Assembly: GCA_017450485.1 (NCBI GenBank)
Contig: JAFSTN010000033.1
Location: forward strand, 1-64,000
DNA: 64,000 nucleotides
Origin: Lachnospiraceae bacterium
GTDB taxonomy: Bacteria > Bacillota > Clostridia > Lachnospirales > Lachnospiraceae
Direction of reading: 5' to 3'
Shown: positions 25,805 to 35,376 of the stretch, in pieces
Layout of the letters: each line of letters starts with the position of its first letter
Position numbering within the stretch: the stretch's first letter is position 1
Program-made: the position numbers and the translations under genes
The notes under the pieces: generated by a model
Seen by the model: only the letters and a program-made list of their open reading frames with translations
Database searches by the model: none
Told to the model about the DNA's origin: nothing

Positions 25805-27742
25805 ATGAATAAACAGCATTTTAAATGGATCGCTATACTGGCTCTTGTTATGAACGTGCTCTTATGCATGGTTGCGGGTCCCGGCTTTATTTCTTATGCA
25901 AAAACACAATATGTCGATACTTCCGATTATCCCGAGCTTGATGAACTGTATTCGGATTACTTCCGTATCGGCGTTGCCGTTCAGGCGATAGATCATTGGA
26001 ATGATCCTACCGCGGAGATCGGTAATCCCGATAAAGAGGATCTGATCGACAGATGCTTTAACAGCATGACGTTTGGAAACGAATTTAAACCCGCATATAA
26101 CTTCGATTCCGGTTCACCGACTCTGTTTACGGTGGATCCGGCGGCGGAAGAACTTCTTGTATGGGCAAAGGAGCATAATATGCCCGTAAGGGGACATACC
26201 CTGGTTTGGCATTCGCAGGTAGATCCCTCGATATTTGCAAAGGATTATAAGGCATATTCAGGCGGCAAGCTCACTACCTACTGGGATGATAAGCTTGATG
26301 AAGACTGTCTTGTGGATCGCGATGAACTGATCGGAAGACTTAAAACTTATATATACGGAGTTATCGAATATACATATAAAAACGGGTTCGGTGATGTTAT
26401 ATATGCCTGGGATGTGGTAAATGAAGCGACAGATGAGAATCAGCCCGACGGACTGCGTGAGAGTTACTGGAAGAAGATCATAGGCCCTGAGTATCTGTAT
26501 TACAGTTTTCTTTTTGCCAGGGAAGCCTGTGTTAAGTATTCCGGAGAATATGCGGATCTCTATGATTCGGTTACAACTCCCAAGCTTTATTATAACGATT
26601 ATAACGAATGGTATCCGAAGCGTGTCGATATCATTACAAGGTTTATATCACAGGATAAATTTAACGAGAATGATTCACTTATAAAAAGCAATGTGATAAA
26701 CGACTCAGGTGACGGAACCATACTTGGGGACGGGCTGATAGATGGTATCGGAATGCAGGGGCATCTTGACTCTTCGCAAAATATCGATACTTATATCGAT
26801 GCGCTTAAAGCATACGATGCGTGTACGGGTGATGTACAGATAACAGAGCTTGATGTCGGCATCAACGGTTCCGGGGATAAAGCTTACTATAAACAGGCTG
26901 AATTTTATTATGATTTTTTTGATGCCTTGAAAAAATCCGTTGATGAAGGCGTTAACTTAAACAGCGTTACTTTCTGGGGGCTTACCGACGACGCATCATG
27001 GAGAAAGGGCGCTGATCCCCTCCTTTTTAACGGTGATCTTAGTAATAAGCCGTGCTTTGATGCTCTGATCATGGCAGGAGAGGGTACCGGCTTTACGTTG
27101 CAAGATGAAAGCAGTGATACAAAAGCAAAGGATCAGACCATTGACTTTGAGCCCACGGTCTCGGATTCCGGGACCAGGCTTGCGCTTCCCGCCGTTTTGG
27201 GCTTTAAATCAAGAGGCACGGGACATCAGTCCAAGGTGATGCTTGTCAGTACGGATAATCATACGGAAGGCGCAGATCCGGGGTATTGCCTTAAGATATC
27301 CAGAGAAGAACAGGATGCCGGCGTTAAGTATGATGCGTCCGGATATGCCGGCAGCTGTATTGAAGTAAAAATGTATATAAAAACCGAAGATACCGTGATA
27401 CGTCTCGGGATGGAATCGGAAAATACGAATGTGATAAAAACGATTCAGGCAGATGGCGACTGGACCTGTGCGGAGGCAATGTTTGATGTTCCGCAAAATG
27501 CGGATTTTGCCAATGTTTATGTGGAAACCGATGCAAGCGCGGATATTCTGCTTGACGATCTTACCATAAGCCTGTCTGATCCGGCGTCATATGAGGATTA
27601 TGTCAAAAAAAACGCAGGTTCCTATGAAGGCCTGAAAGAAGAGCCTGATATAACAAAAGAAGATGAACAGTCTGTCACACAAACCCCGGTGAAGCCCTGG
27701 GACAGCTTTAAACAATGGCTTTTAAATCTGTTTAAAGCATGA
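25805..27742 (+). CDS. GH10 endo-1,4-beta-xylanase with C-terminal carbohydrate-binding-like domain
   Basis: Secreted xylanase of 645 aa that cuts the xylan backbone. The signal peptide spans about 1-32. The GH10 barrel carries acid Glu207 in WDVVNEATD and nucleophile Glu348 in QITELDVG, plus GHTLVWHSQ and YYNDYNEW. After the barrel (to about 425) a beta-sandwich (about 440-595), similar to CBM4/9/22 families, begins with TIDFEP. A final segment ends in SFKQWLLNLFKA. It is the main backbone-cutting enzyme of the locus. Its stop codon is 5 bases from the end of the convergent araC-type gene. Confidence 0.93.
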   Translation: MNKQHFKWIAILALVMNVLLCMVAGPGFISYAKTQYVDTSDYPELDELYSDYFRIGVAVQAIDHWNDPTAEIGNPDKEDLIDRCFNSMTFGNEFKPAYNFDSGSPTLFTVDPAAEELLVWAKEHNMPVRGHTLVWHSQVDPSIFAKDYKAYSGGKLTTYWDDKLDEDCLVDRDELIGRLKTYIYGVIEYTYKNGFGDVIYAWDVVNEATDENQPDGLRESYWKKIIGPEYLYYSFLFAREACVKYSGEYADLYDSVTTPKLYYNDYNEWYPKRVDIITRFISQDKFNENDSLIKSNVINDSGDGTILGDGLIDGIGMQGHLDSSQNIDTYIDALKAYDACTGDVQITELDVGINGSGDKAYYKQAEFYYDFFDALKKSVDEGVNLNSVTFWGLTDDASWRKGADPLLFNGDLSNKPCFDALIMAGEGTGFTLQDESSDTKAKDQTIDFEPTVSDSGTRLALPAVLGFKSRGTGHQSKVMLVSTDNHTEGADPGYCLKISREEQDAGVKYDASGYAGSCIEVKMYIKTEDTVIRLGMESENTNVIKTIQADGDWTCAEAMFDVPQNADFANVYVETDASADILLDDLTISLSDPASYEDYVKKNAGSYEGLKEEPDITKEDEQSVTQTPVKPWDSFKQWLLNLFKA

Positions 27743-27747
27743 TCGGC

Positions 27748-28704
27748 TTATATACTGTTATGCATATACATTGCCTTGTAATCACCGGGAGTGCAGCCCT
27801 TTAATTTCTTGAATGTCCTGTTAAAAGTTGAAATACTTGAAAAACCGGATTGAAGCGCCACCTCGGTGATCGTGTATTTTGGCTGTGTCAGCAGAAGCTC
27901 AGCTGTTTTTATCCTTCGTATCACAAGATAATCATAGAAATTGTACCCACAGTATTCTTTAAACAATCTTGAAAAATAGTATTTGGAAAAACCGCTGTAT
28001 TCGGCGACCGATTCCAGTGTAAGATTGTCGGCGTAATGCAGATCGATATATTCAAAGACATGCTTAAAGCGGTTGAAATGCTTTTTTTTGGTAATATTTG
28101 AGGTTGTCTGGTTATCATTTGACCTGGACAGCGAAAATCTTGCGAGCAGAACAAGCAGGCTCATGAGATTTGAATATATACTGAATTCAAAAAAATCATT
28201 TTCGTTAAAATAATCACTGATCATGAGCGTTATACGGGTATATACGTCATTGTATATCTCGGGAGTAGCATTGGCGGATATGAACATGGTGGAATTGAGC
28301 AGCGGAAGGATGCCCGAGTAGCCGCGGATACGGGTCATCGAACCGGTTCCGAACAATAATATATACCGGCGTCCGCTGTCAGGCGCTGTGATACTGTGGG
28401 ATTTACCCGCAGGGATCAAAAGGATTTCGCCCGGTTCAAGGTGAAAGCTTTCGTTTTCGACATTCACATCATAGTGGTTTTCGACCGGCAGTATGATCTC
28501 AAATGCGTTATGCCAGTGAACGGGATAATCCACGGCCTGTTCGTTTTGCCAAAACCGTATGTAGCTGTCATCGGGAAACAGATTGGTTTCTTCTTTCAAA
28601 TGGATGGTTCTTCCGTGCCAGTCGGTGTTGGTATGGGATATGTCACGGAATCTGACTATCTGCAGAGGCTCTCTCGGGACAGCTCTTTTTTTGGTTTCAG
28701 ACAT
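27748..28704 (-). CDS. AraC-family transcriptional regulator
   Basis: A 318-aa regulator and the only gene on the minus strand. The N-terminal part is a cupin sensor (HWHNAFEIILP, EPGEILLIPAGKSH). The C-terminal 100 residues are two helix-turn-helix motifs with LESVAEYSGFSKYYFSRLFKE and ALQSGFSSISTFNRTFKK. It is divergent from the 984-aa binding-protein gene across 262 AT-rich bases, which suits a sugar-responsive activator of that transport locus. Its ligand is unknown; a xylan-derived oligosaccharide is a reasonable guess. Confidence 0.92.
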   Translation of the reverse strand: MSETKKRAVPREPLQIVRFRDISHTNTDWHGRTIHLKEETNLFPDDSYIRFWQNEQAVDYPVHWHNAFEIILPVENHYDVNVENESFHLEPGEILLIPAGKSHSITAPDSGRRYILLFGTGSMTRIRGYSGILPLLNSTMFISANATPEIYNDVYTRITLMISDYFNENDFFEFSIYSNLMSLLVLLARFSLSRSNDNQTTSNITKKKHFNRFKHVFEYIDLHYADNLTLESVAEYSGFSKYYFSRLFKEYCGYNFYDYLVIRRIKTAELLLTQPKYTITEVALQSGFSSISTFNRTFKKLKGCTPGDYKAMYMHNSI

Positions 28705-28805
28705 AATTATACCTCGTCAATTTTTGCGTTTATTTTTTTTGATATTTGAGAACTATTTTAATAAATAATGTTCAAATAAACAAATAATCATGTTGGTTAT
28801 ATATG

Positions 28806-28828
28806 TTTTTGTACATTATATACAAAAA
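28806..28828. promoter_or_regulatory. Inverted repeat TTTTTGTA-N7-TACAAAAA
   Basis: Perfect 8-bp arms at 28806-28813 and 28821-28828 in the divergent region between the AraC-type gene and the 984-aa gene. It could be an operator, or just an AT-rich hairpin. The position between the two divergent starts is the reason to note it. Confidence 0.4.
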
Positions 28829-28920
28829 ATGCGCAATGTTTTCAGATACTAAATCGCAATAAATTGATATACAAAAGCAATAATTGATAAGCCTTACCAT
28901 GACCTTATGAATAAAATTAT

Positions 28921-28948
28921 AAATGTGTGTATTGGAATTTGCACATTT
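28921..28948 (+). promoter_or_regulatory. Inverted repeat AAATGTG...CACATTT ahead of the 984-aa gene
   Basis: Arms of 7 bp at 28921-28927 and 28942-28948 lie 18 bases before the start codon. It may form a leader hairpin or be a regulator site. No T-tract follows, so it is not a terminator. Confidence 0.35.
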
Positions 28949-28966
28949 ATGTATCGGAGAATGTAA

Positions 28967-31921
28967 ATGAATGCCACTTTAAAGAAGATACTTATAACGA
29001 TCGCTGTTGTCGCCGCATTTGTAGCGGTGTGTGTGTTGCTTTCACTTCGGGAAACGGAAGATTTCCACGATAAGTATGAGGGAGAGGACCTGACAGTTGA
29101 TGTTGAGGGACTTGAACGGGCGGGCACATATACCGGATACCTTAATGACCATAAGGATGCGGCGGTCCCTTCTGATGTATATATCAAATTGGATCTTAAG
29201 AGTTTTGAACTGTCTGAGGGCAATGCTTCCATGTCAGAGGATTATGAGTCGGAATCACTGTTTACCGATACTGGTTCCGTTGTATCGTTTGATGTCGATG
29301 TTCCGGAAGACGGATTATATCGTCTTTATATGGATTATCTTATAGCCGAATCAAGAGGCGTCGCTGCTGAGCGTACCGTTATGATCAATGGAGAGATTCC
29401 GTATGAAGACGCAAGAAACATATCCTTTACCCGAATATGGACGGATGGGGGACCGGTCAAGACCGATAATCAGGGCAATCAGATCAGACCTACTCAGGTG
29501 GAGGTCTTTGACTGGCAGAATTCATATTTCAGGGATGATATGGGATATGTTACCGAGCCTTATCTTTTTTATCTTGAAAAGGGTTTAAATACCATTTCTC
29601 TCAAAGCGGATAACGAGCCTGTATATATAAGAGAGCTTGCTTTGACCGGTGAGACAAAGGGGCTTGATTATGAAGAGTATCTGTCCGCACATTCGTCAGA
29701 TCCGCAATCGGATGCGGCTGCTACATACGAAGCTATCGTTCAGGGCGAAGATTCCACTGTCAGATCCGAATCATCTCTTTATGCCAAGTATGACAGATCG
29801 TCACCTACCACAGTGCCGAACAGTGTTACCAACACCATACTCAATTATGTCGGAGGCGAAACCTGGCGCAGCAACGGCCAGTGGATCGAGTGGAACTTTG
29901 ATGTTCCTGAAAACGGTTATTACAATATTACTGTAAAAGGCCGGCAGAATTATTCAAGGGGAAGCGTATCGGCGCGCAAGGTGTATATTGACGGAGAAGT
30001 GCCTTTTGATGACATCGCACCTCTTGAATTTGAGTATAAAAACGATTGGGAATATCTGACGCTTTCTGATGAGGAGGGCGTTCCTTATGATTTCTATTTA
30101 ACAAAAGGAATTCATACCATAAGACTTGAAGCTACGCTCGGAGCCATGGGAGAAGTCCTGTCCGAGCTGGAGGATTCCACTTACAGACTTAATCAGATAT
30201 ACAGAAAAGTTCTTGTTTATACCGGCGCCAATCCCGATCAGTACAGGGATTACCGTATAGACACAACATATCCCGAGATCATGGAGGCTATGGACTTGGA
30301 GTCCAAGCGCCTCTATAAGATAGTTGATGACATGGTTGCGGTCACAGGTCAGAAAGCAGACCAGATCGCCAGCGCTCAGACGGTCGCACAGCAGCTTGAG
30401 AGATTCTGTAAGAAACCGCAAAAAATAACAACGGAGTTCGTTACCTTTAAGGATAATATAACATCTCTTGGTACGGCATCGCTTAATCTGAGCGAAACCA
30501 AGCTGGATATCGATTATCTTGTTATCAACGGAACCGATACCAAGCCTGAGAGAAAACAGGCAAATGCTTTTACCAAGCTGTTCCATGAAGGCAAATCATT
30601 CTTCGCATCCTTCTTTGTGGATTACAATTCCGTGGGAGATGTTTATGACGATTCGGAATCGGATGATATTGTCAAGGTTTGGGTTTTGACGGGGCGCGAT
30701 CAGGGAACTATTTTAAAATCCATGGTCGACGACACCTTTACACCCGAAAGCGGAGTAAAAGTTAATGTTGAGATCGTTGATCCCTCGGCAGTTCTTAATG
30801 CTGTCATGGCGGGACGCGGGCCAAACGTCGTTCTTTCCATAGGAGCAGACCAGCCTGTAAACTATGCGCTTCGTAATGCCGCAGAGGATATTACTCAATT
30901 TGAAGGCTGGGAGGATGTAATGAGCCATTATTCCGAGAGCTCTTACGAACAGTACAGCCTGGACGGTCATATATACGGCATACCGGAGACGCAGACATTC
31001 AATGTCATGTTCTACCGTAAAGACGTAATGGAAGAGCTTGAACTTGAAATACCCGATACATGGGAAGAACTTATAGAAGAGCTGCCCACGATACAGGGAA
31101 ATAACCTGTCCGTCGGAATACCGACTGCAGCGGGAAGTTCTCAAACCGTTTCAAGCGCAACCAATATAATGTCCAACACGCCGGATCTGTCCATGTACTT
31201 CTCGTTGCTGTTCCAGTACGGCGGTGATATGTACAATGAAGCAGGCACCAAAACAACTGTGGATACGGAAGAGGGGATCAGAGCGTTCGATGATTATGTA
31301 AGATATTTTAATGACTACGGCATCCCTACGGTCTACGATTTTGTGAGCCGTTTCAGGTCCGGCGAAATGCCTTTGGGCGTTGCGGCGTATTCCACCTACA
31401 ATACCCTCATGGTATCGGCTCCTGAGATCCGCGGTCTTTGGGACTTTACACTTATTCCGGGAACGGAAAGGGTTGATGAAAACGGTAACACCTATATAGA
31501 CCGTTCGGATTTCATCACCGGCAATGCGACCATGATGATAACTACCGAGGATGAGAAGTTAAAACAGGCTTCGTGGGAATTCATGAAATGGTGGGCCGAG
31601 CCTGACACCCAGATCAGGTTTGGCCGTGAGATAGAAGCTCTCCTTGGATCATCGGCCAGATATGCTACCGCCAACAGGGATGCATTTTCCAACTTAAGCT
31701 GGAGTACCGATGATATCGAAGTCCTTAATGCACAGTGGGATGAGACGGTAGGTATCAGAGAGGTTCCGGGCGGTTATTTTACGGGTCGTCATATATCCAA
31801 TGCCATACGTAAGGTTATCAATGACAAGGATGATTCCCGTGAGACGATCATTGATTATTCGATCAAGATAGATGAAGAAATTACCAAGAAACGTTTAGAG
31901 TTTGGTATGGAAACTTACTAG
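28967..31921 (+). CDS. Membrane-anchored ABC solute-binding protein with two extra beta-sandwich domains
   Basis: A 984-aa protein, about twice the usual size for a sugar-binding protein. One transmembrane helix lies at about 7-27 with no proper lipobox, so it is probably anchored outside the membrane. Two carbohydrate-binding-like beta-sandwich domains follow, about 45-225 and 235-420, each with the pattern VSFDVDVPEDGLYRL/EWNFDVPENGYYNI and a MINGE/YIDGE strand. The remainder (about 555-984) is a type-1 sugar-binding-protein fold (VWVLTGRDQGT, PDTWEELIEELP, ASWEFMKWW). It probably captures an oligosaccharide for the two permeases that follow. Confidence 0.82.
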   Translation: MNATLKKILITIAVVAAFVAVCVLLSLRETEDFHDKYEGEDLTVDVEGLERAGTYTGYLNDHKDAAVPSDVYIKLDLKSFELSEGNASMSEDYESESLFTDTGSVVSFDVDVPEDGLYRLYMDYLIAESRGVAAERTVMINGEIPYEDARNISFTRIWTDGGPVKTDNQGNQIRPTQVEVFDWQNSYFRDDMGYVTEPYLFYLEKGLNTISLKADNEPVYIRELALTGETKGLDYEEYLSAHSSDPQSDAAATYEAIVQGEDSTVRSESSLYAKYDRSSPTTVPNSVTNTILNYVGGETWRSNGQWIEWNFDVPENGYYNITVKGRQNYSRGSVSARKVYIDGEVPFDDIAPLEFEYKNDWEYLTLSDEEGVPYDFYLTKGIHTIRLEATLGAMGEVLSELEDSTYRLNQIYRKVLVYTGANPDQYRDYRIDTTYPEIMEAMDLESKRLYKIVDDMVAVTGQKADQIASAQTVAQQLERFCKKPQKITTEFVTFKDNITSLGTASLNLSETKLDIDYLVINGTDTKPERKQANAFTKLFHEGKSFFASFFVDYNSVGDVYDDSESDDIVKVWVLTGRDQGTILKSMVDDTFTPESGVKVNVEIVDPSAVLNAVMAGRGPNVVLSIGADQPVNYALRNAAEDITQFEGWEDVMSHYSESSYEQYSLDGHIYGIPETQTFNVMFYRKDVMEELELEIPDTWEELIEELPTIQGNNLSVGIPTAAGSSQTVSSATNIMSNTPDLSMYFSLLFQYGGDMYNEAGTKTTVDTEEGIRAFDDYVRYFNDYGIPTVYDFVSRFRSGEMPLGVAAYSTYNTLMVSAPEIRGLWDFTLIPGTERVDENGNTYIDRSDFITGNATMMITTEDEKLKQASWEFMKWWAEPDTQIRFGREIEALLGSSARYATANRDAFSNLSWSTDDIEVLNAQWDETVGIREVPGGYFTGRHISNAIRKVINDKDDSRETIIDYSIKIDEEITKKRLEFGMETY

Positions 31922-31931
31922 AGGGCCGTTT

Positions 31932-32894
31932 ATGAGCAGTGAAGTTGTTACAAGGGACAGCAGTTTTTTCAAGAAATATGTGACGCTTAGAAAGCATGAG
32001 GCGAAGATAACCTGGAAGAAGATGAAGCTTTCAAGAAATTGTTATCTTTTCCTGCTTCCGTATGCGGTACTGTTTACGATGTTCTACGTTTTCCCGGTAG
32101 TAGCGTCGATATATTACAGTTTTACCTATTATAACATTCTGGAAAGCCCCAGATTTATAGGCTTGTCCAACTATATCAGTCTGATCCTGGAGGACGATAT
32201 CTTTCTTCTGGGTGTGAAAAACACCTTGCTTATAGCAATAGTTACCGGCCCTTTGGGATATATAATGTCATTTCTTTTTGCGTGGCTTATAAATGAGCTT
32301 CCCAGATGGGTAAGATCCGTAGCGGTAATAGTTTTCTATGCGCCCTCCATTGCCGGTAACTGCTATGTCATCTTTTCCGTGTTCTTCAGAGGAGACGCCT
32401 ACGGTTATGTGAATGCCGCACTTATGAATATGGGTATCATCGATACACCGAAGCTGTGGCTGATAGATCCCAAGTATATGCTTCCTATCTGTATGCTGGT
32501 TATTCTCTGGATGAGTCTGGGTACAGGCTTCCTTTCCTTCGTAGCCGGTCTCCAGGGTGTGGACAGGTCACAGTTCGAAGCGGGGTATATGGATGGCGTA
32601 AAGAACCGCTGGCAGGAATTGTGGTACATAACTCTTCCGAATATGAAGCCCATGCTTATGTTCGGCGCGGTTATGAGTATTACACAGGCCTTCGGCGTAT
32701 GTGATGTGACTATGGCCCTGTGCGGATATCCGAGTACCGATTATGCCGCAAGAACCATAGTAACGCACCTTTTTGACTACGGATTTTCGAGATTTGAGAT
32801 GGGATATGCATGTGCCATTGCAACTATCCTGTTCCTTATGATGATCTTATGTAACAAAGCTATCCAGAGTTTGCTTAGGAGAGTAGGAACCTGA
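31932..32894 (+). CDS. Carbohydrate ABC transporter permease (MalF/UgpA-like)
   Basis: Membrane permease of 320 aa with about six transmembrane segments. The coupling loop motif is in DGVKNRWQELWYITLPNM (EAA loop). A start at 31902 lies within the previous gene; the ATG at 31932 with GAGGG upstream is preferred. It forms a pair with the next gene and serves the 984-aa binding protein. No dedicated importer ATPase lies nearby. Confidence 0.88.
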   Translation: MSSEVVTRDSSFFKKYVTLRKHEAKITWKKMKLSRNCYLFLLPYAVLFTMFYVFPVVASIYYSFTYYNILESPRFIGLSNYISLILEDDIFLLGVKNTLLIAIVTGPLGYIMSFLFAWLINELPRWVRSVAVIVFYAPSIAGNCYVIFSVFFRGDAYGYVNAALMNMGIIDTPKLWLIDPKYMLPICMLVILWMSLGTGFLSFVAGLQGVDRSQFEAGYMDGVKNRWQELWYITLPNMKPMLMFGAVMSITQAFGVCDVTMALCGYPSTDYAARTIVTHLFDYGFSRFEMGYACAIATILFLMMILCNKAIQSLLRRVGT

Positions 32895-33799
32895 TGAGCA
32901 GAAAGAATAAACAGGAAACGGCTGTAAACAAGCCGTACAAGAAAAAGCTCATAAAAAGGAGAAAGCCAAACAGGTCAATAGCCGGAGATATCGTGTTATA
33001 CGTATTTTTGCTGCTGGTCGCCCTGATCATGGCATTCCCTATCATTTATGCCGTGAGCAGTGCATTAAAGCCTTTGGATGAATTGTTTAAATTCCCTCCG
33101 AGAATATTTGCACAGCATCCTACAACAGACAACTTCTCTGATCTGTTTGTAACCATGGGCAAATCCTGGGTAACATTTTCCAGGTATCTGTTTAACACGG
33201 TGTTTATTACTGCGGTAGGTACCATAGGTCACCTGCTTGTGGCATCTATGGGTGCATTCGTTCTGGCTAAATATGAATTCCCCGGCAATCAGGCGTTTTT
33301 CAAGCTTGTTACCGTGGCTATGATGTTTACCGGATACGTTACCCAGATACCCAACTACCTTATACTTAATAAACTGGGCTGGATCGATACATACTGGTCC
33401 ATCATAATACCTGCTTTTGCTTCTCCTATGGGATTATTCCTTATGAAACAGTTTATGGAGGGACTTCCTACTTCACTTATAGAAGCTGCCAAGATTGACG
33501 GTGCAAGCGAGTGGAAGGTTTTTTACAGCATAGTCATGCCCAATGTTAAACCCGCATGGATGACTCTGATCATCTTTCAGGTTCAGGCATTATGGAACAA
33601 CAAAGCGTCAACGTATATTTATTCGGAAGAGCGAAAGACTCTTGTGTATGCCCTGCAGCAGATCCAGACCGGCGGTATAGCACGTACGGGTCAGGGCGCG
33701 GCAGTGCTGGTTGTGGTAATGATAGTTCCCATATTGATATTTGTATTCTCTGAGAGCCAGATCCTGGAGACGATGGCAAGCTCCGGACTCAAGGATTGA
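32894..33799 (+). CDS. Carbohydrate ABC transporter permease (MalG/UgpE-like)
   Basis: Second permease of the pair (301 aa). It has a basic N-terminus, six predicted membrane helices and the EAA loop EAAKIDGASEWKVFYSIVMP. It overlaps the preceding gene at TGATG, indicating translational coupling. Confidence 0.88.
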   Translation: MSRKNKQETAVNKPYKKKLIKRRKPNRSIAGDIVLYVFLLLVALIMAFPIIYAVSSALKPLDELFKFPPRIFAQHPTTDNFSDLFVTMGKSWVTFSRYLFNTVFITAVGTIGHLLVASMGAFVLAKYEFPGNQAFFKLVTVAMMFTGYVTQIPNYLILNKLGWIDTYWSIIIPAFASPMGLFLMKQFMEGLPTSLIEAAKIDGASEWKVFYSIVMPNVKPAWMTLIIFQVQALWNNKASTYIYSEERKTLVYALQQIQTGGIARTGQGAAVLVVVMIVPILIFVFSESQILETMASSGLKD

Positions 33800-33824
33800 T
33801 AAAACGATTGGTAAAGGTATGGAT

Positions 33825-35327
33825 ATGAAGAAAATACGCGTTTTAGCTTTAATTTTATCCGCTTTCGCAGTAAGTACCCTGATATTTCCTTCTTATGCCT
33901 ATGCAAGCAGTGATGATCACGGGTATACATACCGTTATGATTACTGGGAGGACGTTCAGGATTCTCCTGATGTCTTTGCGGTAAATGAGAGTTATACCTC
34001 AGCAGATCTCGGTCTGGAGATACCGATGAAGAATCCTCAGGGGCTCTATGCCCATGATGACCGCATATATATCTGTGATACAGGTAATAACCGTATAGTC
34101 GAGCTTACCCGTGATGATGGCAACCATCTGTCCTTTACCAGATTCATCGATTCATTTTCGGGAGGAGAGGGAGCAAATACATTTGCGTCTCCTACGGACA
34201 TAGCGATTTCGGATAACGGTAATATATTTATTGCCGATCAGGGCAATGCCAGGATACTTAAGCTGGACAAGGATCTGAATTATATTATGGAATTCGGCAA
34301 GCCCGATGATACTGCACTGGATAAGAGCCTGGTTTTCCAGCCTTACAAGATCGTCATAGATACCGCGGAGAGAGTGTATTGTGTCGCAAGAGGTATCAAT
34401 AAGGGCTTATGTAAATATGAACAGGACGGAACCTTTTCCGGATTTATAGGCGCCCTGCCCGCTACCTATAATCTGTGGGACTATCTCTGGAAGAAGATCG
34501 CATCCCAGGAGCAGCTTGCCAAGATGAATGCATTTGTTCCTACGGAGTATGATAATCTCTACATGGATTATGAAGGCTTTATATATGTGGTTACGGGTAA
34601 TGTCAAGGAGGAGGATCTTGAGTCAGGTCAGGTGAATGCCGTCAGGAAGCTTAACCTTCTGGGTAACGATATCCTTGTCAGAAACGGTGATTACGATAAC
34701 TACGGAGATCTTTATATGGGAGACGGAGGCGGCCATCAGGGTCCCTCACTGTTTTCCGATGTGACTGTTTTTGATAATGATACATATGTCTGCCTGGATC
34801 GTAACCGCGGAAGAGTTTTCGGTTATGACGATCAGGGCAGGATGATGTTCGCATTCGGCGGCAATGGCAACGAGGACGGCTTCTTCAACTGGGCTATCGG
34901 TATAGAGCATATAGGTAATGACCTGTATATTCTGGATCAGCAGACAGCAACCATTGTCACCTTTTCTCTTACTGAATTCGGAGAGATGGTTTTCCAGGCT
35001 ATAGATGAATTCGATCATGGTGATTATAATGCGTCCGGTGAGACCTGGAAGAAAGTTATGGAGTTAAACGGCAATTATGACCTCGCCTACATCGGCATAG
35101 GCCGATCCCTTCTCAGACAGGAGAAGTATCAGGAAGCCATGGATTATTTCGAGGTTAAATATGATGATGAGAACTATTCCAAGGCATTTAAGCAATACAG
35201 GAAGGAATGGGTAGAAGATAATATCGTTGTCATTGTCATCTGTATTCTGGCTCTGTTCCTGGTGCCTATGTCCATAGGCCGCATCCGGAAGATAAAGCAT
35301 GATGTTGATACCGCCGATATTTTCTGA
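33825..35327 (+). CDS. Exported NHL-repeat protein with C-terminal membrane helix
   Basis: A 500-aa protein with a cleavable signal peptide (ending AYA at about 27). NHL propeller repeats follow, each with IYICDTGNNRIVEL-type strands (for example SPTDIAISDNGNIFIADQGN and DLYILDQQ). A TPR-like helical segment (about 410-465) precedes one transmembrane helix near 470-490 and a short basic tail, so the propeller faces outward. The start at 33825 has AAAGG at a suitable distance. The function is unknown; propellers of this kind bind ligands or proteins. It belongs to the same transcript as the flanking transport genes. Confidence 0.78.
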   Translation: MKKIRVLALILSAFAVSTLIFPSYAYASSDDHGYTYRYDYWEDVQDSPDVFAVNESYTSADLGLEIPMKNPQGLYAHDDRIYICDTGNNRIVELTRDDGNHLSFTRFIDSFSGGEGANTFASPTDIAISDNGNIFIADQGNARILKLDKDLNYIMEFGKPDDTALDKSLVFQPYKIVIDTAERVYCVARGINKGLCKYEQDGTFSGFIGALPATYNLWDYLWKKIASQEQLAKMNAFVPTEYDNLYMDYEGFIYVVTGNVKEEDLESGQVNAVRKLNLLGNDILVRNGDYDNYGDLYMGDGGGHQGPSLFSDVTVFDNDTYVCLDRNRGRVFGYDDQGRMMFAFGGNGNEDGFFNWAIGIEHIGNDLYILDQQTATIVTFSLTEFGEMVFQAIDEFDHGDYNASGETWKKVMELNGNYDLAYIGIGRSLLRQEKYQEAMDYFEVKYDDENYSKAFKQYRKEWVEDNIVVIVICILALFLVPMSIGRIRKIKHDVDTADIF

Positions 35328-35376
35328 AGTCGTTTATTTGATTCGTTAGTATAGGATAGCTGTGGAAGGATATGGA

